NCBI GenBank assembly: GCA_030762935.1
Contig: CM060881.1
Coordinates: 104,508,501 to 104,572,500 of the forward strand
DNA length: 64,000 bases
Origin: Hymenopus coronatus
Taxonomy: Eukaryota > Arthropoda > Insecta > Mantodea > Hymenopodidae
Direction: 5' to 3'
Shown here: positions 1 to 11,927 of the stretch, in pieces
Numbering within the stretch: the stretch's first letter is position 1
How the letters are laid out: each line of letters opens with the position of its first letter
Program-made: the position numbers and the translations under genes
Notes under the pieces: generated by a model
Databases searched by the model: none
What the model was told of the DNA's origin: nothing
What the model saw: the letters and a program-made list of their open reading frames with translations, nothing else

Positions 1-741
1 AAAAAAAAAATTTAGAAAAATATCCGTATGTGTGTCTGTTTGCCTGTGGGCAGCATAGCTAAAAACCGAAAAGACCGTTAAATACCGAACTTGGTATTTA
101 AGTTCAGTATCTTCCAAGGATGCGACACGAAGATTTTCAAGAAAATCCCCCAACTACGCTTCACATGGAAAAAGTTTCAAAATTTTTGATTTTCTAAAAA
201 ATGGCTGTAACGATTTTGATAAAAATATTATATATTAAAGATATATACTTGATAAATAACATGTATATCTTGAATTTTCTGGGAATAGCCTCTGAAGACT
301 ACTTTATTCTGGATGAATTTTACGGAATTTTGTGTAACTGGTAAACCGTAAGAGATAGACAAAAACGTACCACACAAAAAATGTAGAGCACATTAAAACA
401 TATAATTTTGTCATAAACATTTATTTCGTGGAGTTGATCGTTTTTTAAATATCCCTTGTTTTTTGTTTCAGCCTTAAAAAGCTTATACTTTTCTCATACA
501 GGAATTTGTCAACTCCTGTCCATACAAACAAAGGAACTTCAGTCACATAGCAACCATATTTTCTTATCCCTTTAACCTACGTTACTCCTTTATTTCGCTT
601 CTACTTACAGGGAAGCAAGTAATAAGACTATTTCTGCTAATTTTTTTTAACTTAGCATGGAGTAAATAGAAGCATAACATTTTAACAAAAAATTGTTGCA
701 GAGATATAGAGAAAGTCATGCGAATGGATTACATCAGACTT
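1..741 (-). mobile_element. R850 element, cut by the window edge
   Basis: Reverse-orientation copy of the dominant element. The hairpin end and about the first 100 bp lie outside the window. The copy enters at the T/A-rich tract beside the GT-type microsatellite (30-50) and contains the conserved palindrome GATTTTCAAGAAAATC at 132-147. It ends with GAGAAAGTCATG near 708-721 and a diverged terminal block. No stop-free frame of note. Assignment rests on base-by-base similarity to the copies at 47753, 51106, 60481 and 62682. Confidence 0.85.
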
Positions 742-749
742 TTTTTAAT

Positions 750-806
750 GGAATGCAATACCTTATCTATACACTATGAACATAGTACGTGTAGAGAAAG
801 TAAAAC
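750..806 (+). repeat. R850 tail fragment (hairpin end)
   Basis: Only the last 55-60 bp of the element, in plus orientation: the conserved GGAATGCAATACCTT block, the imperfect hairpin around ATGAACAT, and the GTGTAGAGAAAGTAAAA end. It directly follows the end of the preceding reverse copy, so two opposite-orientation ends face each other here. Confidence 0.8.
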
Positions 807-1179
807 AACCAAAGGTGATAAATGAAGAAAGTTTCTTCCATTTGTAATCCAAAAAATGAAGCAGAATATTCCTATCAATCCATCATTAATAGCACTTGGT
901 AGGGACATGCGAAAATCAAGACATACCTGTACGAATAACAAATGACTCAACATGTTCCTATGCAATAGAACAGAAGTACCACATCTCACTTACAAACTTC
1001 AAAATAACCGGAGGAGCCTGAAAGAAGCTATTGAACACCGGAAACGCAAATTGTCATTGACTGAGGAATTACTAATAAACAGATAGCTGAGACTTTTTAA
1101 TAAATTAGTCAAAATAATTTGATGCCCTCTCATTGTAAAACTGTAAACATAATATTGCGTATATACAGCAGACTAATAA
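807..1179. other. Unassigned AT-rich stretch
   Basis: No repeat family, long frame or structured RNA recognised. It separates an R850 tail fragment from a 5'-truncated R850 copy. Confidence 0.5.
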
Positions 1180-1882
1180 AGAAACTATATAGCTCTAATC
1201 TTTGAAAACCTGGTTACTATGTGACTGAAATTCGGTTTTCTTTGCTTGACCGAGAGTAAAATAAAACAAATGGTAATGAAAACTTCCCGTTTGATAAACG
1301 TTTAAGCATTTTAAAATTGAAAAAATATAAAAAGGACTTTCTCGGAGATGGTCAACTCCACAACAAAAATGTATATGACATAATATTATGTTTTAACGAG
1401 ATCTATATTTTTTGTGCAGTAGACTATTGTCTTATTGTTGCTATGCAAAGAGGTTTTCAGAGTCTATTCCAAAAAGAAACCGTGTATACCTTTTATTTGC
1501 CATATAAATGTACCTTATTTTAATCAAAACCGTTAGTCATTTTTGAAAAAATAAACAAAGTTCATAAAACTTGTTCTATTTGAATGGTGTTTGTGATGGG
1601 AAGATTTTTCTGAAAATCTTCATGTCATATCTTTGAAAGATGATGAACTTAATTATCAAGTTCGGCATTTAACCGAATTTTCGTTTTCCAGTTTGGTTGT
1701 TAACAATGAGACACAAGGCCAAACACACACAAATACACGTGCGCGGTTCTTTTTCTAAAAATCTTCTCTCAGAGAATCATAAAACGTATATTCCCATTGA
1801 AATGTCGATATCGAATTCTTGGGGGAAGTGCAATACCTTCTTTGCCTATATATGTAATGTAATGTAATACGCAGGAAAGTAA
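1180..1882 (+). mobile_element. R850 element, 5' truncated
   Basis: Begins inside the element at the conserved block GGTTACTATGTGACTGAAAT and runs to a degenerate tail ending AGGAAAGTAAAAAA. About the first 180 bp of the 850-bp unit are missing. Its end is immediately followed by the head of the next copy (1884), a head-to-tail tandem arrangement. Confidence 0.85.
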
Positions 1883-1883
1883 A

Positions 1884-2712
1884 AAATGTGATGTGCTCCA
1901 TTCACATGACTTTCTCTACCTATTTGTAACAAACTAGTCTTAAAAATATTATTCGCCTATTTACTTCACGCTAGTCAATATAAACATCAGCAGAAATGGT
2001 CTCATTACTTATTTCCATAAAAAGGAAAATAAAGGAGTTTATTAGCCTAAAACGATAGTTACATATTTTAAAATCTGGTTGCCTTGTGGTTGAAATTGGG
2101 CTCTAGCTTGCTAGCAGTAGTCTAATTCCCGTATTAGTAAAGTTTAAGTATTTTAAAATTCAAAACAATAAAGGCTATTACGTAAATGTTAACCCCACAA
2201 CAAAAATATATGTGACATACATTGAGCGTTTTAATGAAATCTACATAATTTATGTAGCAAGTTGTTGTCTCTCTCTTACCGTTCATCAGCTATGCAAAAG
2301 CCATTCACAATGAAAAGGTCTCCAGAAAATTCAATATATACGTTATATTTCATCTAAATATATTTAATATACAGTATTTCAATCAAAGTTGTTAGAGTTG
2401 TTTTTAATAAAATCAAAATTTTGGAAACATTTTCTATGTAAATGGTAGATTTACATAGAGGAATTTCCTTGAAAATCTTAGAAAATGTGCCTTTCCGTTT
2501 TTAAATTTTGTTGTTCACAAACACACACACGCACACCTATTAACTCTAAAACTATTAATATTATTTTTTTATTATTATTAGTATCATTATCATCATTATT
2601 ACTATTATTATTATTATTATACTTACTAATTCATAATTTAAGAAACCCTAAACATCTATTTCTATTGAATTCAAATTTTAGGTGGTAAGCAATACTTTCT
2701 CTACCTATGTAC
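1884..2712 (+). mobile_element. R850 element, second unit of a tandem pair
   Basis: Starts with the canonical head (GTGATGTGCTCCATTCACATG, then ACTTTCTCTAC at 1909-1919) and runs to a decayed hairpin near 2690-2712. The CA tract is short (2519-2534) and is followed by an ATT/ATC microsatellite (about 2558-2621) that replaces the usual segment between the CA tract and the tail. A tRNA-derived SINE begins at or just inside its end. Confidence 0.85.
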
Positions 2713-2975
2713 ATGTATCAAGCAGTATGAGCCCAAGGTCACGGGTTCAAGCCCGGTGGAGGACGATGCATTTTTTTCGGGCGTAAAAATCCTTAGAATG
2801 GCTTCCTTCAGAAGGAAGGTAAAGCGGTTGGTCCCGTGTCGTAGATTTACGACACGTAAAAGCCTAATATAGTGGCCTCTGAGCAAAATTAAGTGGTCTT
2901 TCAGTCCAGTATAATATGGGACGCCGAGAACCACAGTAATTAAAGAGCGTCCACAAACGCTATTTTATTTTTTGC
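2713..2975 (+). mobile_element. tRNA-derived SINE, family S3
   Basis: A tRNA-like B box (GGTTCAAGCCC near 2744) lies in a 5' region ending in CCGGTGGAGG. The body contains the mirrored motif CGTGTCGTAGATTTACGACA and a 3' part ending near GAGCGTC. It aligns through most of its length with the sequences at 33634 (same strand), 31970 and 40339 (opposite strand), which defines a dispersed family. The extreme 5' end is eroded or fused to the R850 tail. Pol III internal promoters are expected for SINEs; activity is unknown. Confidence 0.8.
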
Positions 2976-3597
2976 AGCGAAAGTAAAAAGAGCGTTGTAT
3001 CTATACCATCCAACGACTGGATGAAAATACGGTCTTATTAATTTGATCATACAGTATTCTAGTTACTCCATATAGTGTTACCGGATGCAGTCAAACACGC
3101 ACGTAAACAAAGCTATCTGCTCGCCAAATGAACTTTTCCCGAACTTGGTTCAAATGTGAAACGTAACGTGATTATTCAAAGAGTCAGTCACACACCAAGT
3201 AAAAGTGAGGTAACGATAACTCTAAAACAATGGAGAGAAATACCTCACACATTGTGACCTATTCAGTTCTAGTATGTCTAACATCCCCCAAGGAAGGAAC
3301 GACACGGCAAGCAGACAGTCCACCAGAGACGCGCGGAACTCCCTTACGTTTGCAACTCGATAACCCATCCCTCTTGCGGGCCACCAGAAAGAGCATGCAA
3401 GCGACCCGTTGACCTGGTACCCGTGTAGTCTCCACGGGGAGTAATTGTTGTATTCATCATGCATCTGCACCATCCGTAGTGCCAAATACCACGGACTTGG
3501 AAGAACAAAGAAATGAATAAAATCAAATAAAATCTATATCCTATACCCTGGCACCTAATTTCTCATACCAGAGGTTAATATCCCAGGTTTTACCATT
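2976..3597. other. Unassigned stretch, partly GC-richer (3230-3500)
   Basis: Short open frames exist on both strands (for example 3222-3485 minus, 87 codons) but overlap one another and match no family I recognise. The 3280-3490 segment is clearly richer in G+C than its surroundings, which suggests a fragment of some other repeat. No gene call is made. Confidence 0.45.
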
Positions 3598-4437
3598 TAC
3601 TTTTACTTTCTCTACACGTACTATGAACATAGTATATATAGAAAATGTATTGTATTTCAACCAAAATTTCGATACCGAGATTTCACTGTAAATACCTGTT
3701 TTGGGATCCCCTGAATACATTTTTTTTTTTTTTTGTAAAATGCTAGTGTGTATGCTGCATGCATGTCTGTGTGTATGTGTGTGGACAGCATAGCTAATTT
3801 AGTATCTCCCAAGGATGCGACAAATTAAAATCCTCCCTCTGCAAACTACACTTTATGTGGAAAAAGAACTAGATGTTAGATTTTCTCAAAAATGGCTCTA
3901 ACGTTTTTGATTAAAATATTACGTGGGTATTATAGATATTTCCTGGCAAATAAAATATATATCTTAAAATTTCAGAGAACAGTCTCTGAAGAGGAGAATT
4001 TTGGATGAATTTTGCTAAATTTTGCAGGTAAACCATAAGGAATAGACAAAAATTTACCACACAAAAAATTTAGATCTTGTTAAAACACATAATTATATCA
4101 TATATGTGTTTTTTGTGGCCCTGATATGTCTGAGATATTCGTTGTTTTGAGTTTCAGCTTTTAAAGCTAACAAATTTTTTTTGATACTGAAATTTGTCTA
4201 CTTATGGTCATACAAAAAAAAGGAATTTCAATCGCGTAGCAACCAGCTTTTAAAATACTAAACTAGCGTTTTAGCCTAATGTATTCTCTTGTTTCCCTTC
4301 TACTTACAACGAGACAAGTAAATACCAATTCTGCTAATTTTATTTCGATTAGCATGAAGTAAAGAGAAGAATACTCTTTTTACAATAATTTGTTACAGAG
4401 ATGTAGAGAAAGTAAAGTGAATAGAACAAATCAGATA
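3598..4437 (-). mobile_element. R850 element, near full length
   Basis: Reverse copy beginning TTTACTTTCTCTACACGTAC and ending at GAGATGTAGAGAAAGT with the terminal block TCAGAT. The GT tract at 3766-3782 is short. The palindromic segment before the GGATGCGAC block is partly deleted. It is followed without a gap by a TTA microsatellite. Confidence 0.88.
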
Positions 4438-4478
<41 letters not shown>

Positions 4479-4480
4479 TT
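4438..4480. repeat. (TTA)n microsatellite, about 14 units
   Basis: Uninterrupted TTA/ATT triplets abutting the end of an R850 copy. Confidence 0.95.
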
Positions 4481-4639
4481 CAGCCTTCTGTTTGTTCAGT
4501 TTTTTATAAAACTTACTGTAGCTCAACCTAATATTACTAACAAGTTTACTTTTCTATGACATACATCTGTTCCAGAAGTACTCTCCTAACAAAAAAGGAC
4601 AAACATTTGGGGGGAAAGCATCTTTATTTCTCTATATTT

Positions 4640-5077
4640 GTCTATTTTCTTTCAGCTCGATACACTTTTCCCAGCAATGTTCAATAGCTTCGAGACCCTG
4701 TTTATAGTGAGAATTATCGAGATCTGCAAAATAGCTATATAAACTGCAGAATCTGCTGCTAGATCGCGCACTTTCAGTCGACGGTCATCCAATACAATTT
4801 TGTGCATTTTCTCTACATTTCTGACCGGTAACCTCATTTGGTCGACCACTGCGATGTTCGTCTTGGCAGCTCGTACGGCCGCGCTTAAACTCTGCCACCC
4901 AATATTCCCTGTTGTAAACGAAGGAGTAGACTCCCCCAAAGTAGAATCTAGCTCAGCTTTAATATTAATTACACTAAGACCTTTCAAATTAAAGTATTGT
5001 ATCTCATAACGATGACCATATTTACAATTTCGCTGAGAGCATTCATTAATGATGGCTACCAAACAAATACTAAACAA
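4640..5077 (-). pseudogene. Internally deleted mariner transposase remnant
   Basis: On the minus strand an open frame of about 140 codons includes peptide matches to the mariner N-terminal DNA-binding region: YFNLKGLS, NIKAELDSTLGE and PSFTT, then after a frame disturbance KIVLDDRRLKVRDLA. In another frame nearer 4650-4740 is a typical mariner C-terminus, with LEAIEHCWEKCIELK-like residues. The central catalytic part (the DD34D aspartates) is absent, so N- and C-terminal pieces are joined directly. It cannot encode active transposase. Terminal inverted repeats were not located. Family assignment comes from remembered mariner transposases, not from a search. Confidence 0.75.
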
Positions 5078-5868
5078 TGTAAAATCGTCAAACTATAAAC
5101 TTAAGCGTTTTAAGGTTGGTACTTTTTACCATTGTAGTTGTTTGAAACAACAATGCTATCTATAGGTCGGTCGGGTATTTCTGGGACAGCTCTCGTATTT
5201 ATTCCCAAGAAACTTTTCATATCTATAATAGTATATAGTGCCATAATAATAGAAGGAATCAAGAATGTTGAAAAGAGTTTTCGCTCTGTCAGTAATATTA
5301 ATTGCAACTTCTAGCATGCTCCAATTAAACAGATTATCCGCTGTAAAATTACAAGATGAGTACTATAATATTTTACGTGCCTCCCGGATTTCTTTCAAAG
5401 TAGAACGCGTGCATAGGAAAATAAATGACTTCGCAGAAATTTGCACATGAGGCATGCTTGTGCAGTGATGATAAAAGAGTTGCTTTGTCTATAGGTTCAA
5501 ATTGTGTCGTTTGAGTTGAGTGTACTCCGTGCTCCATTTAGTACGCCGCAATGCTTAAGACTTTAACTTCTTGCAAGAACACGTATTCCATTATATTGCC
5601 CTGGATGCTAGAAACACAAAACTTGTCTGTTATGTACGGCGGAGATACAGTCTCGTCAAATGGCAGTCTTACCGATCCTTGTGGATCAATGACAGAACAT
5701 TTTCGATCCAGAGATTAAAAGAATCCTCGAAATAAAGGTTGAATAGAGCCTTAAAGGTAAATATTTCGTTATATCTCATGCTGATTTCTAATACAAACTA
5801 AGAAATTTCCACACAACAGAATTTATTAAAGGGTGCTGATTCACAAAGTAATAGCTGCTATTATAAAA
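5078..5868. other. Unassigned stretch
   Basis: Moderately open sequence with small frames on both strands (for example 5265-5450 plus, 61 codons), none recognised. Part may be flank of the mariner remnant. Confidence 0.4.
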
Positions 5869-5869
5869 A

Positions 5870-6592
5870 AAATCTGATGTGCTCCATTCAAATGACTTTC
5901 TCTACATTTATGTAACAAATTATTGTAAACTTATTATTCTATTCATTTCATGTTAATCCAGATAATCATTAACAGAAACGATTTTATTATTTAGTTCCTT
6001 GTAAATAGAAAAGAAAGTCTAAAGGAATACACTAGGCCAAACCGATAGTCAAATGTTTTAAAATGTGGTTGCTATGGGATTGAAATCCGTATCTTTGCAT
6101 GGCCAGGAGTTGACTAGTTCCCGAATGACAAACCATAAGTATTTCAAAACTGAAATCAATATCAAGGAATATCTCGAAAACGGCCAACTCCACGAGAAAA
6201 AAAAAGTATGTGACATGAACAGTGCTTTATCGAGATCCATGTCTTTTATGTAATAACATTTTGTCTATCTCTTACTGTGTGCCAGTTATGCAAAATTCAA
6301 TAAAGACCATCCAGAATGAAGAAATCTTCAGAGGCTATTCCCAGAAAACTCAAGATATACATTTTGTCATGTAAATATGTTAAATGTAAGAGATTGTAAT
6401 CAAAATCTTTAGAGCCGTTTTTGAGAAAATCAAAATGTTCGAATTTCTGTCATGTAAATGGTAGTTGGGTGTGGGGAGATTTCCTTGAAAATCTTCTTGG
6501 AAGACATCAAACTTAAAATACCAAGTTTGGAATTTATCGGTGATTTCGTTTTTGAGCTATGCTGTCCACACACACACACACACACACAAATT
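5870..6592 (+). mobile_element. R850 element, 3' truncated after the CA tract
   Basis: Canonical head (CTGATGTGCTCCATTCAAATG, then ACTTTCTCTACA) through to the CA microsatellite (6568-6589). The sequence then switches abruptly, so the last 130 bp with the hairpin are missing. The breakpoint at a microsatellite suggests replication slippage or recombination there. Confidence 0.87.
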
Positions 6593-8170
6593 TTCTATGA
6601 AAGGCGTCACCAACTCGCTTGATTTTGTGCTCAGACCAGCAGGCTTTCTCTGTCCATAAATTGGATGAACACAGGATGGAAGTATATGGTCTCTAGTTCC
6701 TTGCAGTGTGTCGTGTGTCTGTTTATAATGTTGGTAACAGAAATAAATCCAACACGGGGTCATTTACTGCTGTAGGGAATGTTTCTTATTTATAGAAAAT
6801 AACGGAATAAGTATTTAGTTTGCGGCAAAATTCTGCGCTCAATTAGAGAATTCAACTTGCAGCATCATTACGTAACCCATGCAAATGAGTATGACAGCAA
6901 GGTAATACCAATTACTGTTTAAATATCTGTTTATATTCATAGCTATAATTACGAAAGTTATTTTTTACAAATTAAACTTTATTGTGTTCCAATTACAATA
7001 GTATTGGAAAAGTTAAGGGTTTTGTTGTTATATTATATTAATACTATAATTTTCATTATGTTTTGTAATAATTTATTTTGTGGTTACCAATTACGACCAA
7101 ACGTATGATAATTCTCTCTGTTCATATCAGAAATAACGGATGTTTTAAAAGAGCCTCCGCAGTACACTCGGGCGCTTGTGGCTGTGGTTAAGTTGAGAAC
7201 GGAGCTATGGATGAGGCTCATTATTTATGTTTGAATAATACTGTGAGAACTTTTGCTTCAAGTCATATTGTCTTGTAGCGCTTGTGGAGTTAAGTCAAAA
7301 TGTTAACCATTGAAAACAGCGTTTTAGTTGGGGAGATATTCCTTAATGGTATTAAGATTTCAGAAATGCCTTCATCGTGATTCTATTTTAGATTTAGTTA
7401 GTAAATTCCAAATTTCCTGAAACAGAACGATGGTTCAAAATGTGGTAGGTATAAACATTTAACAGCCTAAACTGGATAAACTTTCGCTTGTAATGTTAAG
7501 GAGCCCCACAAAATGAATGTAAAAGCTGTTTCTGTGCAGGCAGAACATAAAGTCGTTAGTAAGGAAATAAAACTGAATACCTATAAATGTAGTGTCCCAA
7601 AATAAACTTTATAAATTAATTAAATCACAAATTTACTGGGAAGCCGTACACAAAGTGTCCGAAATAAGGGAAAAACCTTGTAACTCTGCTTAGCTTACTC
7701 GAAAGAGGACAGTATTTCCAACATCTTCTGTGACAGTGGTAAGTTCACCTTCTTTCCAATAACTAGCGTAATCTGTTACCAACCGAGCTGTGATGAATGA
7801 ACGTGCTAGAGCATTCACCTCACTGCGGAGACACATTTGAGACACCTGTTATAAACATAAATTTACAATAGATGTATTAACATTAGAAAAGGTTTATTAG
7901 GCAAAATACTTTCTCTAGAAACGGACAGGGCGTTTTCACTAAAAAAAAATGCTTATAGGAATTAATATAACGAATCCTAGGTTTTCGTGCTGGGACAGAT
8001 ACTATCCAACTCTATCACTACGATAGTCAAGTCAATCTTTGAAAGGTGGATTATGTATTTCACAAACAAAAGGAAGGCATTACCTGTTCATGCTTTCCAC
8101 GCAGTTCGTCATGGTGTAAGCGATTCGCAGGAGCATCCAGAAAAGCTGTTCTCACTACTACTCAACGAGC
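6593..8170. repeat. Low-copy repeat related to 52515-53650
   Basis: Blocks here recur in the same order near 52.5-53.7 kb. GTCACCAACTCGCTTGATTT corresponds to the block at about 52525, GTTTATAATGTTGGTAACAG to about 52637, ATTACGTAACCCATGCAAAT to about 53193, and a stretch around 8040-8110 resembles 53565-53640. Similarity is clear inside blocks and lost between them, as expected of an old duplicated element. No protein family was recognised. The type of repeat is unknown. Confidence 0.5.
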
Positions 8171-9472
8171 AATTGGCGCTTGTTCTACGATATGGAAAAT
8201 GTTCATGTCTTAATTAAGACCTCGTTTTCTTTTATTTAGGACCAAAGAATAAGACAGGAATGTGTAAGGACTCGGTGTCTAGCTCTCATATGAGCGTAAA
8301 TGTTGCCTTGGTTACTCGGTTTATCTGCCCACTTCATAGCTTCAAAATGCGTTAATGCAAGCTGATGTGCCATAACATCATTATAAAGTAGCTCCATTTG
8401 AGGTGTTTTAGTCTTTGTAATATGCTTCAAGCCGATTTAGAGGCTTTACTCATAAGGATAAGACTTCGTTATGCATCTCAGTTAAGGCAACCTATCATAA
8501 GTGATCCAATAGAAGCACATGTATTGTCCTATGACCTTTGTCCAGTAATGCACTTTCTATCACATTCCCCTTTAAGGTTTGTAGTTGAATACGAACAACT
8601 ACTCCGACTCAGACGAGCAGAGTTGAAACAGCCTGCCTTAAAACTTTGTTTAAAGTAGATGCCGCTATTGGTAGCACAAATCGAACGCAGTAGAACGCAA
8701 TCTCTAGACATCCGGCTTCCAAATGCTGATAGTTTCGAAGGGTGGTTTACTGATAGTCACAGGAGGTTCACATTACAAAAATGCCACTCTCTAAGGAAGC
8801 TCTTGAAGAAAAAGGAAAAGGGTATAACGGAATCTTCTTGCTGCCATTCAGGGAATGGAGTAGCTGAAAATTTAGTGTAGTCAAATTTTTGTATCTTTGT
8901 TGCTGACTAACATTAAATTCACTGAATGTTTTTGTCATATTTTCATTTTAATTTTAAACCCTTCAAAAGATCCACTCTACTCACTACTTAAGAAGTCATC
9001 GAGTGTTGCCGGTTGCAATAACTTAGTAGCACAGCGCGTCTCTTGAAATGTCCATATCTGGTCCACAGGATTATAAATCTTGTTAATTGCCATGCTTTGC
9101 TGCAATTTCATATCCACATTAAAATACGCCTCCTAGTTCCTAAAGGTATGGTGTCATCTTGAATAGCTTACAGTTCTGTTTGTTTGCCGTTGGGATACGC
9201 GAGCTCATTAGTAGTTTATCTAAATCAGGCTTCACCAGCTGCTTGTTCTCGCTGAATAAAACACAAGAGTGCAAATTTGCTCGAAGATTCTGCCAATCGC
9301 CTACCATATTAATTTTCTCCTTCCAATAAGAAATTTACATTCTCTATGATTGATATTTTTAATAAATATTGATTTTTTGTTGAGGGAGCATATATTTTAT
9401 CCCCATTTTCTCAATTGGTTTGTTTTTCTCGAACTTACAAGATTGAACCTATTTTTTTTTTGTTTAATTTAC
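8171..9472. other. Unassigned; 8398-8880 unusually open on both strands
   Basis: On the plus strand, two open frames in the same phase (8398-8658 and 8659-8880) are separated by a single stop codon and together span about 160 codons. The minus strand is also nearly stop-free over 8529-8880. I recognise neither translation. It may be a decayed transposon or a processed pseudogene, or simply a stop-poor, slightly GC-richer stretch. The rest holds nothing identifiable. Confidence 0.35.
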
Positions 9473-10174
9473 GAGGTATGTCCAGAAAATAAGTTCCGTT
9501 TGGTAATAAAATTAAATACAGAATAATTATTTACTGCACAAAATTCTAAAACTCTTAAACTACTTTTCCACATAACTGCCGAAATTTTGCGTGGCACAAG
9601 TTTTTGTATACCTTCTTCATAGTAGTTTGCCGCCTGTGTCTTCAAAAAGTTGGAAACATTTTCAGTTCTTCGGTAAAAATTTCATGAATTAGTGATCGTG
9701 AGTTTTGGGGAAATTCCATAGCAAGAGCACTAATTGTAAACTTGCTGTTTTCCTGGATCTTGTCATCAATCGCGTGAACCAGTTCTTCTGTAACCAAAGA
9801 TGGACACCCACTTCATTCTTCATCGTGCACTTCACTACGTCCTTCATTGAACTGTCGGACCCATCTTCTCACCATTGAATCACTCATCGCATTTTGTCCG
9901 TAAACTTCGCAAATTTGCCGATAAATTTAAATTGGTTTCCCTTTCCTAGCATTCAGAAAACGAATCACAGATCTGATGTCACAAACGGCGGGATTTTCAA
10001 TCAACACTGACATTGTAAACAAGCACAACAAAGCGTATGTGGCTGACAGCAATATCAAAATGGCGGACGTTTCTTCTCCTTGATACAGAGCGTCTACCGC
10101 GCATGTGCGGAACTGCGATCTCAGCGCTGCAGCGGTGATAAATTGAAACGGAACTTACTTTCTGGACGTACCTC
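9473..10174 (-). mobile_element. Internally deleted mariner element with inverted terminal repeats
   Basis: The ends are clear 29-bp inverted repeats. The left (9473-9501) starts GAGGTATGTCCAGA and the right (10146-10174) ends TCTGGACGTACCTC, with about two mismatches. Inside, minus-strand translation from the ATG at 10013 gives a mariner-type N-terminus (MSVLIENP, VIRFLNAR, then MSDSMVRRWVRQFNEGRS and AIDDKIQENSKFTI in other frames). The distal part near 9540-9660 resembles the C-terminal tail ending GSYVEK. The central catalytic domain is deleted, leaving a 702-bp non-autonomous derivative with several frameshifts. Being bounded by repeats it was once mobilisable in trans, which is inference. 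Confidence 0.82.
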
Positions 10175-10257
10175 CTCCTTTAACATCTAAGGTCATATCG
10201 GGGGCTTTGCACTTGAAACAATTCGCTGTCTGTAGATTTAAAGCATTTTGTTTTCTT

Positions 10258-10411
10258 AAAACACACACACTTTCACTCTCACATACATACTTCCAGACTC
10301 TGTGGGGGATAGGGAATAATTCTGGGTAAAGAAAAATTCCCCACCCAGCCAGGAATCGAACCCGGGACCTCCGGGTGAGAAGTCAGCTCGCTGATCACTC
10401 GACCATGGAGG
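10258..10411 (-). mobile_element. tRNA-derived SINE, family S1
   Basis: Read on the minus strand it opens with a tRNA-like A box (TGGTCGAGTGATCAGCGAGC). A Glu-like anticodon region (TTCTCAC) follows, then a B box GGTTCGATTCC, then a body with AATTTTTCTTTACCCAGAA and a CA/TG tail. The same sequence recurs at 20943-21085. Confidence 0.82.
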
Positions 10412-10767
10412 ATTCTTGAACTTAATTGTGCATTGCAAAGATTCCAAAAAATGATTTACTACAATGGTATGGTTTTATTGAATTCACTATAATCTCTTAT
10501 AAAGGAATTGCACATGAACACAAACAAGTCTAGTTAGGATTAAAAAGATAGCTCATTACTCACACCTCTATACAGAGAAGGATATCATTCCTTTAAAAAT
10601 ACTACTAATAGTTAATGCAGTGTTGTAAATATAATACACATGAATATTCTAAGAATACACATTATACAAATTGGTTTATGGAAACACAAGTAATTGCAAA
10701 TTATGCAAAATTGACACCTCCAAAAAAGTCAAGATCAGAGTTAATATTTTTAAATAAATATATTAGA

Positions 10768-11628
10768 AATCTGATGTGTTCCATTCACATGACTTTCTAT
10801 ACATCTCTGCTACAAATTATTGTTAAAAAGCTTATGCTCCAGTTTACTTCATGCTAATCGAGATGAAATTAGCAGAAATGGTCTTATTACTTACTTCCTT
10901 GTAAGTAGAGTCGAAATAAGGGAGTACCCTAGGTTAAACTGATAGTCAAAGGCTGATTGCTATGTGACTGAACTTCCTTTGTTTGTATGGACACGAGTTG
11001 ACAAATTCCTGTATGAGAAAAGTATGTTTTTCAAAGCTGAAACAAAAAACAACCATTATCTTAAAAACGATCAATTCCACGACAAAAGTGCATGTAAAAT
11101 AAATTGTGTGATTTAATGTGCTCTACATTTTTTGTGTGGTTAAGTTTTTGTGCATCTCTTATGGTTTAGCAGCTATGCAAAATTCCGTAAAATTCATCCA
11201 GAATAAAGTAATATTCCGAAGCTATTCCCAGAAAATTCAAAACATACATTTTATTTGTCAGGTAAATATCTTTAATATACGAAGTTTTACTCAAATTTTA
11301 GAGTCATTTTTGAGAAAATCAAAATTTTCGAAATTTTTTCCATGTAAAGGGTAGTTTGTGGTGGGGGGTTCTCAAAATCTTCGTGTCGCATCCCTGGAAG
11401 ATACTTAACTTAAATACTAAGTTTGGTGTTTTACCGACTTTTCGTTTTTGAGTTATCGTGTTCACAGCACACGGACACACACACGGACCTTTTTCTTAAA
11501 ATACTTTTTTTTGGATATAGGGGACCCTAAAACGTATATTTTCGTCGAAATCTGGTATCGAATTTTTTAGGGGAGTGCAATACCTTCTTTATACACTATG
11601 TACATAGTACATATAGAGAAAGTAAAAA
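10768..11628 (+). mobile_element. R850 element, full length
   Basis: A complete 860-bp unit and one of the best reference copies. Head TCTGATGTGTTCCATTCACA at 10770, subterminal ACTTTCT(A)TACA at 10792, CA tract at 11466-11485, and the GGGGACCCTAAAACGTATAT block. The hairpin around TATGTACATAGTA is at 11599-11611, and the end is GAGAAAGTAAAAATT. No open frame exceeds 80 codons, so it carries no recognisable protein. Confidence 0.92.
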
Positions 11629-11836
11629 TTATCAAAGGTAATCAATAAATGTAATTTCTGATCTACATCCTAGAGTTGGACCTTGTGTCTAATCTCAAAA
11701 CAGGATCCACTGGTCAAAATGTAACGTAACTGCGTGACGAACTGCGAGGAAAGCAAGAACAGATAATGGCTTCAGCATTGTGGCAATATGCAATATTTTG
11801 CGTTTGAAACACTGATCCATCATTCATAGGTTAATA

Positions 11837-11837
<1 letters not shown>

Positions 11838-11927
<90 letters not shown>
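11838..11927. repeat. (ATT)n microsatellite, 30 units
   Basis: Ninety bases of perfect ATT triplets, the longest triplet array in the window. Confidence 0.98.

Noticed and set aside
4438..4480. CRISPR-like or regulatory array
   Set aside because: Simple triplet microsatellite without spacers; the DNA is eukaryotic.
9473..9501. Host gene reading of the minus-strand frames 9540-10013
   Set aside because: Inverted terminal repeats and mariner N- and C-terminal residues show an internally deleted transposon.
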